The notes under the pieces: model-generated
What the model was told of the DNA's origin: nothing
Databases searched by the model: none
The model's input: only the letters and a program-made list of their open reading frames with translations
Origin: JBOCEF01 sp047610385
GTDB taxonomy: Bacteria; Pseudomonadota; Alphaproteobacteria; Rhodobacterales; Rhodobacteraceae
Length of the DNA: 64,000 nucleotides
NCBI GenBank assembly: GCA_047610385.1
Contig: JBLGAC010000002.1
Coordinates: forward strand, 145,512-209,511
Direction: 5' to 3'
In this document: positions 44,422 through 53,984 of the stretch, piece after piece
How the letters are laid out: every line of letters starts with the position of its first letter
Position numbering within the stretch: the first letter of the stretch is position 1
Translations under genes and position numbers: made by a program

Positions 44422-45654
44422 ATGCATGATTTCGCGATCCTTTGGGATTGGATGACCCTGGCCGTGCGCTGGCTGCATGTGATCACAGCGATCGCATGGA
44501 TCGGGTCGTCGTTTTATTTCATCGCGCTGGATCTGGGATTGCGCAAGTCGCCCGATCTGCCAGCCGGTGCCCATGGTGAGGAATGGCAGGTCCATGGCGG
44601 TGGTTTCTACCATGTGCGCAAGTATCTGGTGGCACCTGACCGCATGCCCGATGACCTGACCTGGTTCAAATGGGAGAGTTATTCCACATGGCTATCAGGT
44701 GCCGCGCTGTTGGCTGTGGTCTATTGGGCGGGGGCGGAGCTTTATCTGATCGACCCCACCAAGGCGGACCTGACCGCATGGCAAGCGATTTTGATATCGG
44801 CGCTGTCATTGTCGATCGGCTGGCTGGTTTATGATTTTCTGTGCAAATCCCCGGTTGGGGCCAGCCAGAACGGTCTGATGCTGCTGCTGTTTGTGCTGCT
44901 GGTTGTGATGGCTTGGGGGTATCAACAGGTCTTCACTGGGCGCGCCGCGTTTCTGCATCTGGGCGCGTTCACCGCAACGATCATGACCGCGAATGTCTTC
45001 GCGATCATCATGCCGAACCAGCGCAAGGTTGTCGCGGCGTTGAAGGCGGGGCAGGCCCCAGACCCGAGCCTTGGCGCGCAGGCCAAGCAACGGTCGCTGC
45101 ACAACAACTACCTGACGCTGCCAGTGATTTTTCTGATGCTGTCGAACCACTATCCGCTGGCGTTCGGCACTGAATATTCGTGGCTTATTGCGGCGCTTGT
45201 GTTCCTGATGGGTGTCACCATCCGGCATTATTTCAACAGTGTCCATGCCCGCAAGGCAGAGCCGCGCTGGACCTGGATCGCCACGGTGATCCTGTTTCTG
45301 TGCGCGGCCTGGCTGTCGGCGTTGGGCGGACCGCTGACCCATGAAGGTAGCGTCGACGCCGCGGATGCTGGCCCCATCGCGCAACACTTTGCCGCCGCTG
45401 AGGGGTTTGAGGATGCCGCGAACGCCGTGCTTGGCCGGTGCTCAATGTGCCACGCGGCGGAGCCGTCTTGGGAGGGGCTGATCGCGCCGCCCAAGGGCAT
45501 GATGTTGGAGACTGAGATGCAGGTCGCGCGCAATGCGCGCGCAGTCTATCTGAATGCGGGGCGGTCGCATGCCATGCCGCCGGGCAACCGCACTGAGATG
45601 ACGCCCGCGGAGCGCGATCTGATCGTCGCGTGGTACGAGGCGGCGACCCACTAG
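44422..45654 (+). CDS. puuD: PuuD, membrane urate hydroxylase with cytochrome c domain
   Basis: 410 residues. Eight or so membrane helices with conserved His (VRWLHVITAIAWIGSSFYF, VHGGGFYHVRKYLVAPD, LTWFKWESYSTWLSGAALL) are followed by a C-terminal c-type cytochrome (haem motif CSMCH at about 340, later Met in LNAGRSHAMPPGN). PuuD oxidises urate to 5-hydroxyisourate and passes electrons to the respiratory chain instead of making peroxide. ATG 44422 follows AGGAGA. Divergent from lysR. Confidence 0.94.
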   Translation: MHDFAILWDWMTLAVRWLHVITAIAWIGSSFYFIALDLGLRKSPDLPAGAHGEEWQVHGGGFYHVRKYLVAPDRMPDDLTWFKWESYSTWLSGAALLAVVYWAGAELYLIDPTKADLTAWQAILISALSLSIGWLVYDFLCKSPVGASQNGLMLLLFVLLVVMAWGYQQVFTGRAAFLHLGAFTATIMTANVFAIIMPNQRKVVAALKAGQAPDPSLGAQAKQRSLHNNYLTLPVIFLMLSNHYPLAFGTEYSWLIAALVFLMGVTIRHYFNSVHARKAEPRWTWIATVILFLCAAWLSALGGPLTHEGSVDAADAGPIAQHFAAAEGFEDAANAVLGRCSMCHAAEPSWEGLIAPPKGMMLETEMQVARNARAVYLNAGRSHAMPPGNRTEMTPAERDLIVAWYEAATH

Positions 45655-45666
45655 GCCGCCGCCGGT

Positions 45667-48015
45667 TCAGATGTTCGCCATCGCGTCGGCAAGATCGATC
45701 AACGAGAACGGCTTGGGCAGGAAGTTGAAATCTGTCAGCCCCTCCAGGTTGCGCTGGAACGCGTCTTCGGCATAGCCGGAGACAAAAATCACCTTCACGT
45801 CCGGCCGCGTCAACCGCGCCTGCTTCACCCATGTCGGCCCGTCCATGCCGGGCATCACCACGTCTGAGATGATCACGTCGATCACCAGCGCCTTGTCCTC
45901 AAGCAGTTCAAGCGCCATTTCCGCGCTCTCGGCCTCGATCACCTCCCAGCCGCGCAGTTGCAGCGCCCGCGTGGCGAAGGATCGGACCGGGGCCTCGTCC
46001 TCCACCAGCAGCACCACGCCGGCAGGGCCGGAGGAGGTGAGGGGGGCGGGCGCGCGGGGCTCAGGCTCACGCTCAATCACCGGCATCTCGCCGTCTTCTT
46101 CCTCAAGCCGCGGCAACCAGACTGAGAACACCGCACCGCGCCCCGGCTGGCTGTCGGCAAAGATGAAGCCACCGGTCTGTTTGATGATGCCGTAGGCGGT
46201 GGACAGGCCCAGCCCGGTGCCCTCACCGACCTTTTTGGTGGTGAAAAACGGCTCAAAGATGTTGGCGATCTTGTCGGGGGCGATGCCTTCGCCGGAATCG
46301 CTCACCTCAACCAGAACCCAGGCGCCGGGGGGCACCACGGCGCGGTCGCGGCGCAGTTCCTGATCCAGATCCACGTTGCGGGTGCGGATGCGCACGTCGC
46401 CGCCCTCAGGCATCGCGTCGCGCGCGTTCACCACGAGGTTCATCACCACCTGTTCGAACTGCCTTTCATCCACGCGCACAAGGCCCAGATCATCTTCGTG
46501 ATCCAGATGCAGGCGCACCTTTTCGCCCAGCAGTCGGTTCAGCAGATGCGACAGTTCGGCCAGCGTCTCCACCAGGCTCAGCACTTTGGGGCGCAGGGTC
46601 TGCTTGCGCGAAAACGCCAGCATCTGGCGCACCAGCGACGCTGCGCGGTTGGCGTTCTGGCGGATCTGGGTCAGGTCGGCATGGTCGGGATCAGTGGTCT
46701 CATGCCGCATCAGCAGCAGGTCGCAATGGCCGTTGATTGCGGTCAGAAGGTTGTTGAAATCATGCGCGACACCGCCAGCGAGTTGGCCCACGGCCTGCAT
46801 TTTCTGGCTTTGCACGAACTGGGCTTCAAGGGTCTTCAGCTCTGTCGCGTCAGAAATCACTGCGATCAGCGATGGCGCGCCGTCCAGCATCACCCGGCTG
46901 AGCGAGATCTGCAGGAAGGTTTCCTTGTCATCGCGCCGGGCGCGCGCAACCTCTGACCGGCCCGAGGACAGCCCGCGCGCCGCTTCTTGCACGCGGTCGC
47001 TGACCGACCGGCCCAGACCTTCGACCATCAGCCCAAATTCGGCCCCGGTTTCTGCCTTGTCGCCAAGCAGCGCGCGCGCCGGTGCATTGACCGTCAGCAG
47101 GCGGCCGGTCAGATCCAGCCGCGCAAGTGCCACTGGCAGCCCGTCAAGGGTGCGTGCCAGCGGGCCGTCCAACGCGGCGGCGTCTTCGTCCGCGTCGCAG
47201 GGCAGCACCAGGATTGTGGTCTCTGCGCTCGGGTCGGCACCTGGTTGTTGGCCCAGTGTCACCACGCGGCGCAAGGGGGCAACGCCGGCGGCAGGGCTGC
47301 TCAGGCGGCGCAGGCAGATTTCACCTTCGGGCCGTTCGGAAAACACCTCCTCAAGGGTTTCGCCCGGACGCGACAGCAGCAGCGTCATCGCGGCGTTCGG
47401 ATGCATTTCGCCATCGCGCAGGCGCAGCGCGGCAATGTCGGGCGGCAGGTCCGAAAGCTCCACCCCTGCGCCGTCGATCGTGGCGGGGCGCAGCCGCCAC
47501 AGCACGCGCCCGGCCCCCATATCTGCCGCGACCGCATCCCACCACACGCCGCCCGGACCGGGCAGCCGGCGGCGGGACACGCCACCGCGGCGCAATTCGC
47601 GCAACATCACATAGCTGACCTGTTCGGCCCGGCCCCGCGGACCGCGCAGAAGATCGGCGATCCGCGTGCCCGGCGCGGCGGACGAATCGCCGCTGCGGGC
47701 TGCTTCATTGGCCGCGATGATCACGCCATAGGCGTCAGTCAGCAGGGCCGGGGAATGGTCGGCATCCAGCAGCGCACCAAAGGCGCCTTCTTCGCGCCCT
47801 TCGCGCCGACGGGCCAGGACGATCAGGGCGAATCCCGCCCCACCCGCCGTCACAACGCCTGCGATTGTGGCCGCGGCCATCAGCGAGACCGGGGTCAGAT
47901 GAGGCGCGCCGCCCATCGCGGCCATCGCTGCGATTGCCGCAATCAGCCCAAATCCCAAGGCTGCGACGGCCATTCCACCGCGCCGCGACCATGGGACGTC
48001 TGCTTGAATCGTCAT
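45667..48015 (-). CDS. cckA: CckA-type hybrid histidine kinase
   Basis: 782 residues. Two membrane helices within the first ~70 residues, PAS-like regions to ~390, HisKA with the phospho-His in VGQLAGGVAHDFNNLL (about 413), HATPase with NLVVNARDAM, DSGEGIAPDKIANIFEPFFTTK and GEGTGLGLSTAYG, and a C-terminal receiver with phospho-Asp in DVIISDVVMPGMDG (about 715) and KPFSL. CckA feeds the ChpT-CtrA phosphorelay that controls motility and cell cycle in alphaproteobacteria; ctrA and chpT are not here. Twelve bases separate its stop from that of puuD. Confidence 0.92.
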   Translation of the reverse strand: MTIQADVPWSRRGGMAVAALGFGLIAAIAAMAAMGGAPHLTPVSLMAAATIAGVVTAGGAGFALIVLARRREGREEGAFGALLDADHSPALLTDAYGVIIAANEAARSGDSSAAPGTRIADLLRGPRGRAEQVSYVMLRELRRGGVSRRRLPGPGGVWWDAVAADMGAGRVLWRLRPATIDGAGVELSDLPPDIAALRLRDGEMHPNAAMTLLLSRPGETLEEVFSERPEGEICLRRLSSPAAGVAPLRRVVTLGQQPGADPSAETTILVLPCDADEDAAALDGPLARTLDGLPVALARLDLTGRLLTVNAPARALLGDKAETGAEFGLMVEGLGRSVSDRVQEAARGLSSGRSEVARARRDDKETFLQISLSRVMLDGAPSLIAVISDATELKTLEAQFVQSQKMQAVGQLAGGVAHDFNNLLTAINGHCDLLLMRHETTDPDHADLTQIRQNANRAASLVRQMLAFSRKQTLRPKVLSLVETLAELSHLLNRLLGEKVRLHLDHEDDLGLVRVDERQFEQVVMNLVVNARDAMPEGGDVRIRTRNVDLDQELRRDRAVVPPGAWVLVEVSDSGEGIAPDKIANIFEPFFTTKKVGEGTGLGLSTAYGIIKQTGGFIFADSQPGRGAVFSVWLPRLEEEDGEMPVIEREPEPRAPAPLTSSGPAGVVLLVEDEAPVRSFATRALQLRGWEVIEAESAEMALELLEDKALVIDVIISDVVMPGMDGPTWVKQARLTRPDVKVIFVSGYAEDAFQRNLEGLTDFNFLPKPFSLIDLADAMANI

Positions 48016-48138
48016 TGCGCGGTCACCCTCACCTTTTCAGTCCCTTTGGCATCCTGTCGGGGAATGAAACCCTTAGAAACCTACGAAACCGTAAACCTGA
48101 GGTCGAGTGTCTTGCATTTCTGATCGCCTGAAAGCGGA

Positions 48139-49320
48139 TCAAGGGGCGTGCAGCACCGCACCAAAGAACCCATCACCGCCCTTTATCGGGCTGAGACGCA
48201 GGGTTTCACCGACCCGCCAGCCGGGTGGGGCGGCGTCCAGCGCGTCTTCGTTTTCGATGCGCAGCAACGAACAGGTGGCGTACAGCATCCGCCCGCCGGG
48301 GGCGACGAAACGGGCTGCCTCAGCAATTATCCGGCGCTGAAGGGCGGCCAGCGTCTCAACCTCGGCCCATTGCAGGGTCCACTTTCCGTCAGGGTTGCGC
48401 CGCCACGCCCCTGTGCCGGAACACGGCGCGTCCACGAACACCAGATTGCAGGCACCGCGCAGCTGTGCGGGCAGGTCGGGCGACACCTTTATACTCGCGC
48501 CGGCGCGCGTGGCGCGGGCGGGCAAGTCCTTCATGCGGCGCGGATCGACGTCATGGGCAAAAATGCGCCCCTTGCCACCCATCGCGGCGGCGAGGGCCAG
48601 CGATTTGCCGCCCCCCCCGGCGCAATAATCCAGCACCGTTTCGCCAGGCATGGCGGCGGCCAGATCGGCGACCGCCTGTGACGCTGCGTCCTGGATTTCC
48701 ACCAACCCGTCCGCATAGGCGCGTGATCCGCGCAGGGCCCGCGCGCCCGCAATCACCCGCAGGCAGGTGGGCGACAGGGGGCCGGGTTCAGCGTCAATGC
48801 CGTCCTCAGCCAAGGCGGCGCGGGCGGCGAAAAGGTCGGCGCGCAGCAGATTGACCCGCAGATCCAGCGGCGCACGATGTTGCATCGCGCCCGCCACCGC
48901 CGCGAGGTCGTCGCCCAGCGAGCGGCGCAGTTCAGGCAAAATCTGCTCAGGCAGATCAAGGCGCGCGCCATCGTCCAGCGGCGCGGCAGAACCCGAAAGG
49001 GCGGCACCCTCCGCCGCTGACATCGCGTCGGGGGCAAAGCGATCGCCGGTGAACAGCGCCGCGGGATCGCCACCCTCAGCGGCCAGCGCCAGCATCAGCG
49101 CGCGTCCGTCCGGGTCTGCCAGACCCAGCCGCGCGCCCAAGGATCGGCGGCGGCGCAGCGCGTCATAGACCAGATCGGCGATGGCGGCGCGGTCTTTGCT
49201 GCCGGCGAAACGGTTGGCGCGGCCCCAGGCGGTCAGCGCCCTGTCGGTCCCGCGCCATTGGGCGGTGCGCAGGCGGTCGAGCAGCTCAATGGCGGCGGAT
49301 ATGCGGGCGGCAGGGGTGAT
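48139..49320 (-). CDS. rsmB: RsmB/NOP-family 16S rRNA m5C methyltransferase, apparent ATC start
   Basis: About 393 residues. N-terminal NusB-like helices (TPAARISAAIELLDRLRTAQWRGTDRAL), then the SAM domain: VLDYCAGGGGKSLALAAAMG, Cys in FVDAPCSGTGAWRRNPDGKW and the catalytic YATCSLLRIENEDAL. It methylates a cytosine of 16S rRNA. Relatives begin MTPAAR; here that Met position is ATC (49320..49318), with AAAGGA 8 bases upstream. No ATG, GTG or TTG is in frame between there and a Met codon that lies inside the divergent ggt gene start. A rare start codon or a sequence error is implied. Confidence 0.88.
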   Translation of the reverse strand: MTPAARISAAIELLDRLRTAQWRGTDRALTAWGRANRFAGSKDRAAIADLVYDALRRRRSLGARLGLADPDGRALMLALAAEGGDPAALFTGDRFAPDAMSAAEGAALSGSAAPLDDGARLDLPEQILPELRRSLGDDLAAVAGAMQHRAPLDLRVNLLRADLFAARAALAEDGIDAEPGPLSPTCLRVIAGARALRGSRAYADGLVEIQDAASQAVADLAAAMPGETVLDYCAGGGGKSLALAAAMGGKGRIFAHDVDPRRMKDLPARATRAGASIKVSPDLPAQLRGACNLVFVDAPCSGTGAWRRNPDGKWTLQWAEVETLAALQRRIIAEAARFVAPGGRMLYATCSLLRIENEDALDAAPPGWRVGETLRLSPIKGGDGFFGAVLHAP

Positions 49321-49471
49321 GGCGGCGATCCTTTGGCCAAGAGCGATGCGCGCGTTGTGCCCGATCGGCGCGCGCGGCGAAAGAGGCGCGGCGGCGCAGC
49401 TTACAGGTCGGACGTGCGGCGTATTTCGCGCTATCGTGCCATCAACCCCGTTGGAGCTGAGGAAACCCGCC
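49321..49471. promoter_or_regulatory. Divergent promoter region of rsmB and ggt
   Basis: 151 bases between the apparent rsmB start and the ggt ATG. A ribosome site GAGG/GGA precedes ggt. No promoter boxes picked with confidence. Confidence 0.35.
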
Positions 49472-51208
49472 ATGCATTTCATCCCCCGATTGATCGCCGC
49501 GCTGGCCGCCCCGCTATGCGTGGCCGCCCCCCTTGCCGCGCAGGAACCTGTGCAGCCTGAGCGGACCCATGCCCGCGCAGAGGCTGCGCGCCGCGCCGAG
49601 GCACCGTCTTTCATGATTGTCGCCGCCAACCCGCTGGCCGCTGAGGTTGGGCGCGACGTGCTTGCGGCGGGCGGGTCGGCCGCTGACGCTGCTGTCGCGG
49701 TCCAGATGATGTTGGGTCTGGTGGAGCCGCAGAGCTCTGGCCTCGGGGGTGGGGTGTTCATCCTGCACCGGGCCGCCGACGGGACGGTCACCAGCATCGA
49801 CGGGCGTGAAACCGCGCCGGCCGCTGCCACGCCGGACTATTGGCTGGATGTGGATGGCAAGCCGGTGGGCTGGTGGACGGCGGTGGTGGGCGGGCGCTCG
49901 GTCGGGGTTCCCGGCACGTCGCGGGCGTTCGCGGCGCTGCACAAGGCCCATGGGCGGATGGCCTGGGCCGATCTGCTGGCCCCCGCCATCGCGTTGGCCG
50001 ATGTGGGGTTTGAGGTGTCGCCGCGCATGGCTGCCTCAATCGCCGCGGCCGAAGACAAAGGGCTGAAGACCTTTCCCGCCGCCGCCGCCTATTTCTTTGA
50101 CGCCGACGGCGCGCCGCTGGCGGCGGGCGCAACGCTGACCAATCCCGCCTATGCCGCCACGCTGCGCCTGCTGGCCGCGGGTGGTGGTGATGCGTTCTAT
50201 GATGGCGTGCTGGCGGCGCAGATTGTCGCCGCGGTGCGCACTGAAACCAACGCGGGCGCGCTGACCACGCAGGATCTGAGCGGCTATCGCGCCATTGAGC
50301 GCCCGCCCGTGTGCATGATCTACCGGGTCTATGAGGTCTGCGGGATGGGGCCGCCAAGCTCAGGCGCGCTGACGGTGGGGCAGATCCTGGGGATGCTGTC
50401 AGGCCACGACATGGCGGCGCTGGGTGACGGGCCTGCCGCTTGGCACCTGTTCGCCGAGGCATCCAAGCTCGCCTATGCCGACCGGGGCCTTTACATGGCC
50501 GATGCCGATTTTGTGGACATGCCGACCGCGGGGCTGCTGGACGGGGCCTATCTGGCGTCTCGTGCTGCCCTGATTGACCCTGATACCGCGATGGAAAAGG
50601 CCGCGCCCGGCACGCCCCCGGGTGCCGCGCCGCGCACGCCCGACACCGACCCGGAAAAGCCTGGCACCACCCATTTCGTGATCGTGGACGGGCAGGGGAA
50701 CATGGCATCGATCACCTCAACCATCGAAACCGGGTTCGGCAGCCGGGTGATGGTCGGCGGGTTCCTGCTGAACAATGAACTGACCGATTTTTCCCGCACG
50801 CCAGAAGCAGACGGCAAGCCAGTGGCGAACCGGGTGGAGGGCGGCAAGCGGCCCCGATCCTCGATGGCGCCGACCATCGTGCTGAAGGATGGCGCCCCGG
50901 TGCTGCTGATCGGATCGCCCGGTGGGTCGCGGATCATTGAATATGTGGCTGGGGCGCTGGTGCGGATCCTGGACTTCGGGATGGACCCCGGCGATGCGGT
51001 TGCCGCCGGACATGTGGTCAGCCGTGGCGGGCCGGTGGAGCTTGAGGAGGGAACCGCCGCCACCGCGCTGGCACCGGGGCTAGAGGCGCTGGGGCATGAG
51101 GTGAAGCTGCGCGACCTGAACTCTGGCCTCTCGGCGATCATGATCGGCGCGGCGGGATTGATCGGTGCGGCGGATCCGCGGCGCGAAGGCGCGGCATTCG
51201 GGGGGTGA
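49472..51208 (+). CDS. ggt: Gamma-glutamyltransferase (periplasmic)
   Basis: 578 residues with a signal peptide (HFIPRLIAALAAPLCVAAPLAAQ). The proenzyme cuts itself before the nucleophile Thr399 in PGTTHFVIVDGQGNM to make large and small subunits. Other family motifs: GLGGGVFILHR, DGRETAPAAAT, GFGSRVMVGGFLLNNELTDFS, RPRSSMAPTIVL and GSPGGSRII. It hydrolyses glutathione and other gamma-glutamyl compounds or transfers the glutamyl group. The ATG at 49472 begins the signal peptide. Confidence 0.94.
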   Translation: MHFIPRLIAALAAPLCVAAPLAAQEPVQPERTHARAEAARRAEAPSFMIVAANPLAAEVGRDVLAAGGSAADAAVAVQMMLGLVEPQSSGLGGGVFILHRAADGTVTSIDGRETAPAAATPDYWLDVDGKPVGWWTAVVGGRSVGVPGTSRAFAALHKAHGRMAWADLLAPAIALADVGFEVSPRMAASIAAAEDKGLKTFPAAAAYFFDADGAPLAAGATLTNPAYAATLRLLAAGGGDAFYDGVLAAQIVAAVRTETNAGALTTQDLSGYRAIERPPVCMIYRVYEVCGMGPPSSGALTVGQILGMLSGHDMAALGDGPAAWHLFAEASKLAYADRGLYMADADFVDMPTAGLLDGAYLASRAALIDPDTAMEKAAPGTPPGAAPRTPDTDPEKPGTTHFVIVDGQGNMASITSTIETGFGSRVMVGGFLLNNELTDFSRTPEADGKPVANRVEGGKRPRSSMAPTIVLKDGAPVLLIGSPGGSRIIEYVAGALVRILDFGMDPGDAVAAGHVVSRGGPVELEEGTAATALAPGLEALGHEVKLRDLNSGLSAIMIGAAGLIGAADPRREGAAFGG

Positions 51209-51223
51209 TCGCGGGCGGGCTCG

Positions 51224-51301
51224 GGGGCTTTGCCCCGCTCGACCGCCCGCCAAAGGGTGGGGGGAGGGGGCGGGCGCCCCCTCCGGGCGCCCCCTCCCCC
51301 C
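51224..51301. terminator. Hairpins between convergent ggt and phosphatase genes
   Basis: GGGGC/GCCCC with a TTT loop (51224-51236), then a 13-bp perfect stem GGGGGGAGGGGGC/GCCCCCTCCCCCC (51259-51271 and 51289-51301) with a GC-rich 17-base loop. Confidence 0.55.
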
Positions 51302-51311
51302 ACACCCCCCT

Positions 51312-51343
51312 CCCGCCTTGGCTTAGGCCCGCCTTGGCTTAGG
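51312..51343. repeat. 16-bp tandem repeat at the phosphatase stop
   Basis: CCCGCCTTGGCTTAGG occurs twice head to tail (51312-51327, 51328-51343). The second copy contains the TAA stop of the phosphatase gene, so the duplication has copied the stop region downstream. Confidence 0.85.
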
Positions 51344-52091
51344 ACGGTTCAGTCAGGGCTTCGATGGCGCGGGCTGCTGCGGCGTCGCCCCCCAGCGCTT
51401 TTGTGGCGAAGGCCGCGGGGCCGCCATGGCGGGCCTCAAGCACACCAAGCGCTTCTTCAAGATATTCCGGGTGAACCGAGAACATGGCGGAGCGCGCGGC
51501 CTCGTCCACATGGCCGGACAATTGCGGATCGGGACGCCACAGATCGTTGGTGCGCAGGTAATCGGCAAAGATGTGATCGCGCGGCGCGCCCAGCAGCGAC
51601 AGCAGCAGCGCCGCGGTCAGCCCGGTGCGGTCCTTGCCGGCGGTGCAGTGAAAGATCACCGCCTCGCCGTTGATGGCGGCCTCGGCGGCGGTGCGCACGG
51701 CGCTGGCGAAAATGTCACCAAAATCATTGACATAGCCGCGATAGGACCGAACCATCGCCTCATGCGCATGGGCTGGGGTGATCGGGCCGCTGCCAACCAG
51801 CTCCACCATGAAGGCGCGGGTGCGCGGCTCCACCGGATGGGGAGCGCGGCGGATGGGCAGGGATGCGGGCAGCTCTGAGGGGCGCTCCGCCGCCTCCAGC
51901 TTGCCGCGCAGATCGATGATCACCGCGGGGCGCAGGGTCTCCAGCCGGGCCATGTCCTCAGGCGGCAGGGCGCGAGGGGCCGGGGCGCGGAACAAAAGGC
52001 CCCGGCGCACGCGGCGGCCCGGACCGGCGGGCGCGCCGCCAAGATCGCGGAAATTGGGCATGCCGGGCAGAAGGGGGGCGGTGGCGGTCAT
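51339..52091 (-). CDS. Tyrosine/dual-specificity-type protein phosphatase
   Basis: 250 residues. NFRDLGG near the N-terminus and the CX5R loop HCTAGKDRTGLTAALLLSLLG mark the bacterial tyrosine-phosphatase family (IphP/LipA-like), whose members act on phosphotyrosine or phosphoinositides. No signal peptide. ATG 52091 has GGAG 5 bases upstream; longer upstream in-frame starts give Arg-rich non-family sequence. It is divergent from the hydrolase gene, 273 bases away. Confidence 0.86.
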   Translation of the reverse strand: MTATAPLLPGMPNFRDLGGAPAGPGRRVRRGLLFRAPAPRALPPEDMARLETLRPAVIIDLRGKLEAAERPSELPASLPIRRAPHPVEPRTRAFMVELVGSGPITPAHAHEAMVRSYRGYVNDFGDIFASAVRTAAEAAINGEAVIFHCTAGKDRTGLTAALLLSLLGAPRDHIFADYLRTNDLWRPDPQLSGHVDEAARSAMFSVHPEYLEEALGVLEARHGGPAAFATKALGGDAAAARAIEALTEPS

Positions 52092-52364
52092 TGAAGCTCC
52101 GATGTCCTTGATTGGATTCGGCGCGATCCTGCCCCGCCATGCCTGCGAAATCCAGTCTCGCGATGCGAACCGGGGTGCGGGGCCGCGACGCTGGGCCCTG
52201 CACCGCAGTCGAGGAGGTGCGCCGGCGCGCTTGTCGCGCCACGGGTGGCCGAGCGGGGGCCTGCCCCCCCGAGGCCGCCCGTTCCCGCCAGCCGGTCGGG
52301 GCGCTTGCCAATCTGCCCGCCGCCGCGCCACAATCCCAGCGACCCAGAAGCCGAGGACGCCGTG

Positions 52365-53315
52365 ATGATCAAGCTCGACCCCGCCCAGTTCGCCAAATCC
52401 GCGGTTTCAGACGAAACCCGCGCGTTCAATGAGACGCTGGAGGCCGCGCTGAAGGACATGCCGCCCACTCATACGATCCCGCCCGAAGTCACTCGTCGCG
52501 CGCGCGAAGAGGGCAAGGGCCTGTTCCCCATGCACGGGCCGCTCGATGGGTCCGAATGGCGAGAGATCGATTTCGGCGGCATGGTGCGGGTGACGCCTTC
52601 GCCGCGTCCAAAGGCGACGGGTGTCTATTTTCACGTCCATGGCGGCGGCTGGACCATTGGCAGCCCCGCCTATCACGACCGCCAGAACCAGGCGATTGCC
52701 AAGGCGACGGGCGCTGCCGTGGTGTCCGTGCGCTATCGCTTGGCGCCCGAGCACCCCTGGCCCGATGGCCCCGACGACGTGATGAACGCCGCGCGCTGGC
52801 TGATTGAAAACGCCAACGCTGAGTTTGGCACTGATCGCATCGCCATGGGTGGCGAAAGCGCGGGCGGGCATCTGTGTGCAGTTGCCCTGCTGCGCCTGCG
52901 TGATGAGGGGCTGTTGGGCCATATCCACGGCGCGGTGTTCAACTATGGCTGCTTTGATCTGCGGATGACCGCGTCAATGAAGAACTGGGGCCCGCGCCCG
53001 CTGATCCTGTCAACACCGACGGTGGCTTGGTTCGCCGATAACTTCACGCCCGATGCTGCGATACGCAGCGACCCGATCGCCTCACCCCTTCTGGCCGAGC
53101 TGTCAGGCATGCCGCCCGCTTTGTTCCAGATCGGCACCTCGGACCCGCTGATGGATGACAGTCTACAAATGGTGGCGCGCTGGGCTGGCGCTGGGCTGGA
53201 TGCGCGGCTGGCGATCTATCCTGGCGGGGTGCATGCGTTCGACATGTTCGATCTGGCCATCGCGCGTGAGGCGCATGCGGCGACACATGCGTTTTTGGCT
53301 GAGATTTTTGGCTGA
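52365..53315 (+). CDS. Alpha/beta hydrolase of the HSL (lipase/esterase) family
   Basis: 316 residues. Oxyanion motif HVHGGGWTIGSP, nucleophile Ser in AMGGESAGGHL, acid in IGTSDPLMDDS and His in YPGGVHAFDMF. HSL-type esterases cleave short acyl esters; the substrate is unknown. ATG 52365 with GAGGA upstream (a GTG three bases earlier is possible). It is the last intact gene before the AT-rich IS tract. Confidence 0.9.
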   Translation: MIKLDPAQFAKSAVSDETRAFNETLEAALKDMPPTHTIPPEVTRRAREEGKGLFPMHGPLDGSEWREIDFGGMVRVTPSPRPKATGVYFHVHGGGWTIGSPAYHDRQNQAIAKATGAAVVSVRYRLAPEHPWPDGPDDVMNAARWLIENANAEFGTDRIAMGGESAGGHLCAVALLRLRDEGLLGHIHGAVFNYGCFDLRMTASMKNWGPRPLILSTPTVAWFADNFTPDAAIRSDPIASPLLAELSGMPPALFQIGTSDPLMDDSLQMVARWAGAGLDARLAIYPGGVHAFDMFDLAIAREAHAATHAFLAEIFG

Positions 53316-53984
53316 GAGAGTGATGGGGGTAATGATGAGGTTGTGAGGTGCGTCGAGGTTTATAGTAGATTTGTGATGTTGATTTAGAGCGTTGATTTTA
53401 ATGAATTTTATCTACATCATTAAATAATAATTAAAAGGTTAAATATGTGAGTGTAGATTGTAAAATTTCTTATTTAGATGTGATTATTAATATTAAACAT
53501 AATATCAATGTGAGTGCATCATTCGCAGGCGGTCTGTATATTTTTAAATTAAATGCAGGGCGCGTGATTGTCTAATAGATAACGCCTGTGGTCGAGCGTG
53601 GAGATGTGGCGCTTTCTATCTGTGCGCTGTCCGCCGCCCCCAAATAACGCTTTCCTGCGTGAGGTCTTCGCCTCAATGGCGGCGGCTGCCCCTCGGTGAC
53701 CTGCCGCGGCGCGGCCCAGCGCGGCCCCAAGGGGGGCCGCGGCTCGCCCGCCCACGCGTCCCTAGGTGCGCCTGGAACAAGGGGGAGTCCTATCGGGCCC
53801 GCGCCGTGATTCAGGGCTGAAAGTCGGGCGCCTAACTTGGGCCGCAGCCCTGATCTTCGATACGAATTGCACGCTGTTCGCACCGTTCCTGCAGCCTGAG
53901 GGTCGGCGCGCACGCCGCTTGGTGTTCGAAAGCTGGCGCGTTCTGGCGTGTTGGAGCTGATCCCCGAAGCCCTAAAAGTGATTA
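53316..53984. other. Left part of the AT-rich tract, no gene recognised
   Basis: An abrupt drop in GC begins right after the hydrolase stop (53350-53570 is rich in A+T). 53580-53970 returns to high GC and includes a hairpin GCGGCCCC/GGGGCCGC (53721-53740). Short open frames exist but none looks like a protein family. Confidence 0.5.

Noticed and set aside
49321..49830. 170-residue N-terminal extension of RsmB
   Set aside because: It would overlap the divergent ggt signal-peptide region, is low-complexity Ala/Ser/Arg and does not resemble RsmB proteins.
53549..53755. Minus-strand open frame in the GC-rich patch of the IS tract
   Set aside because: No start with ribosome site, no family resemblance, low-complexity Ala/Gly/Arg.
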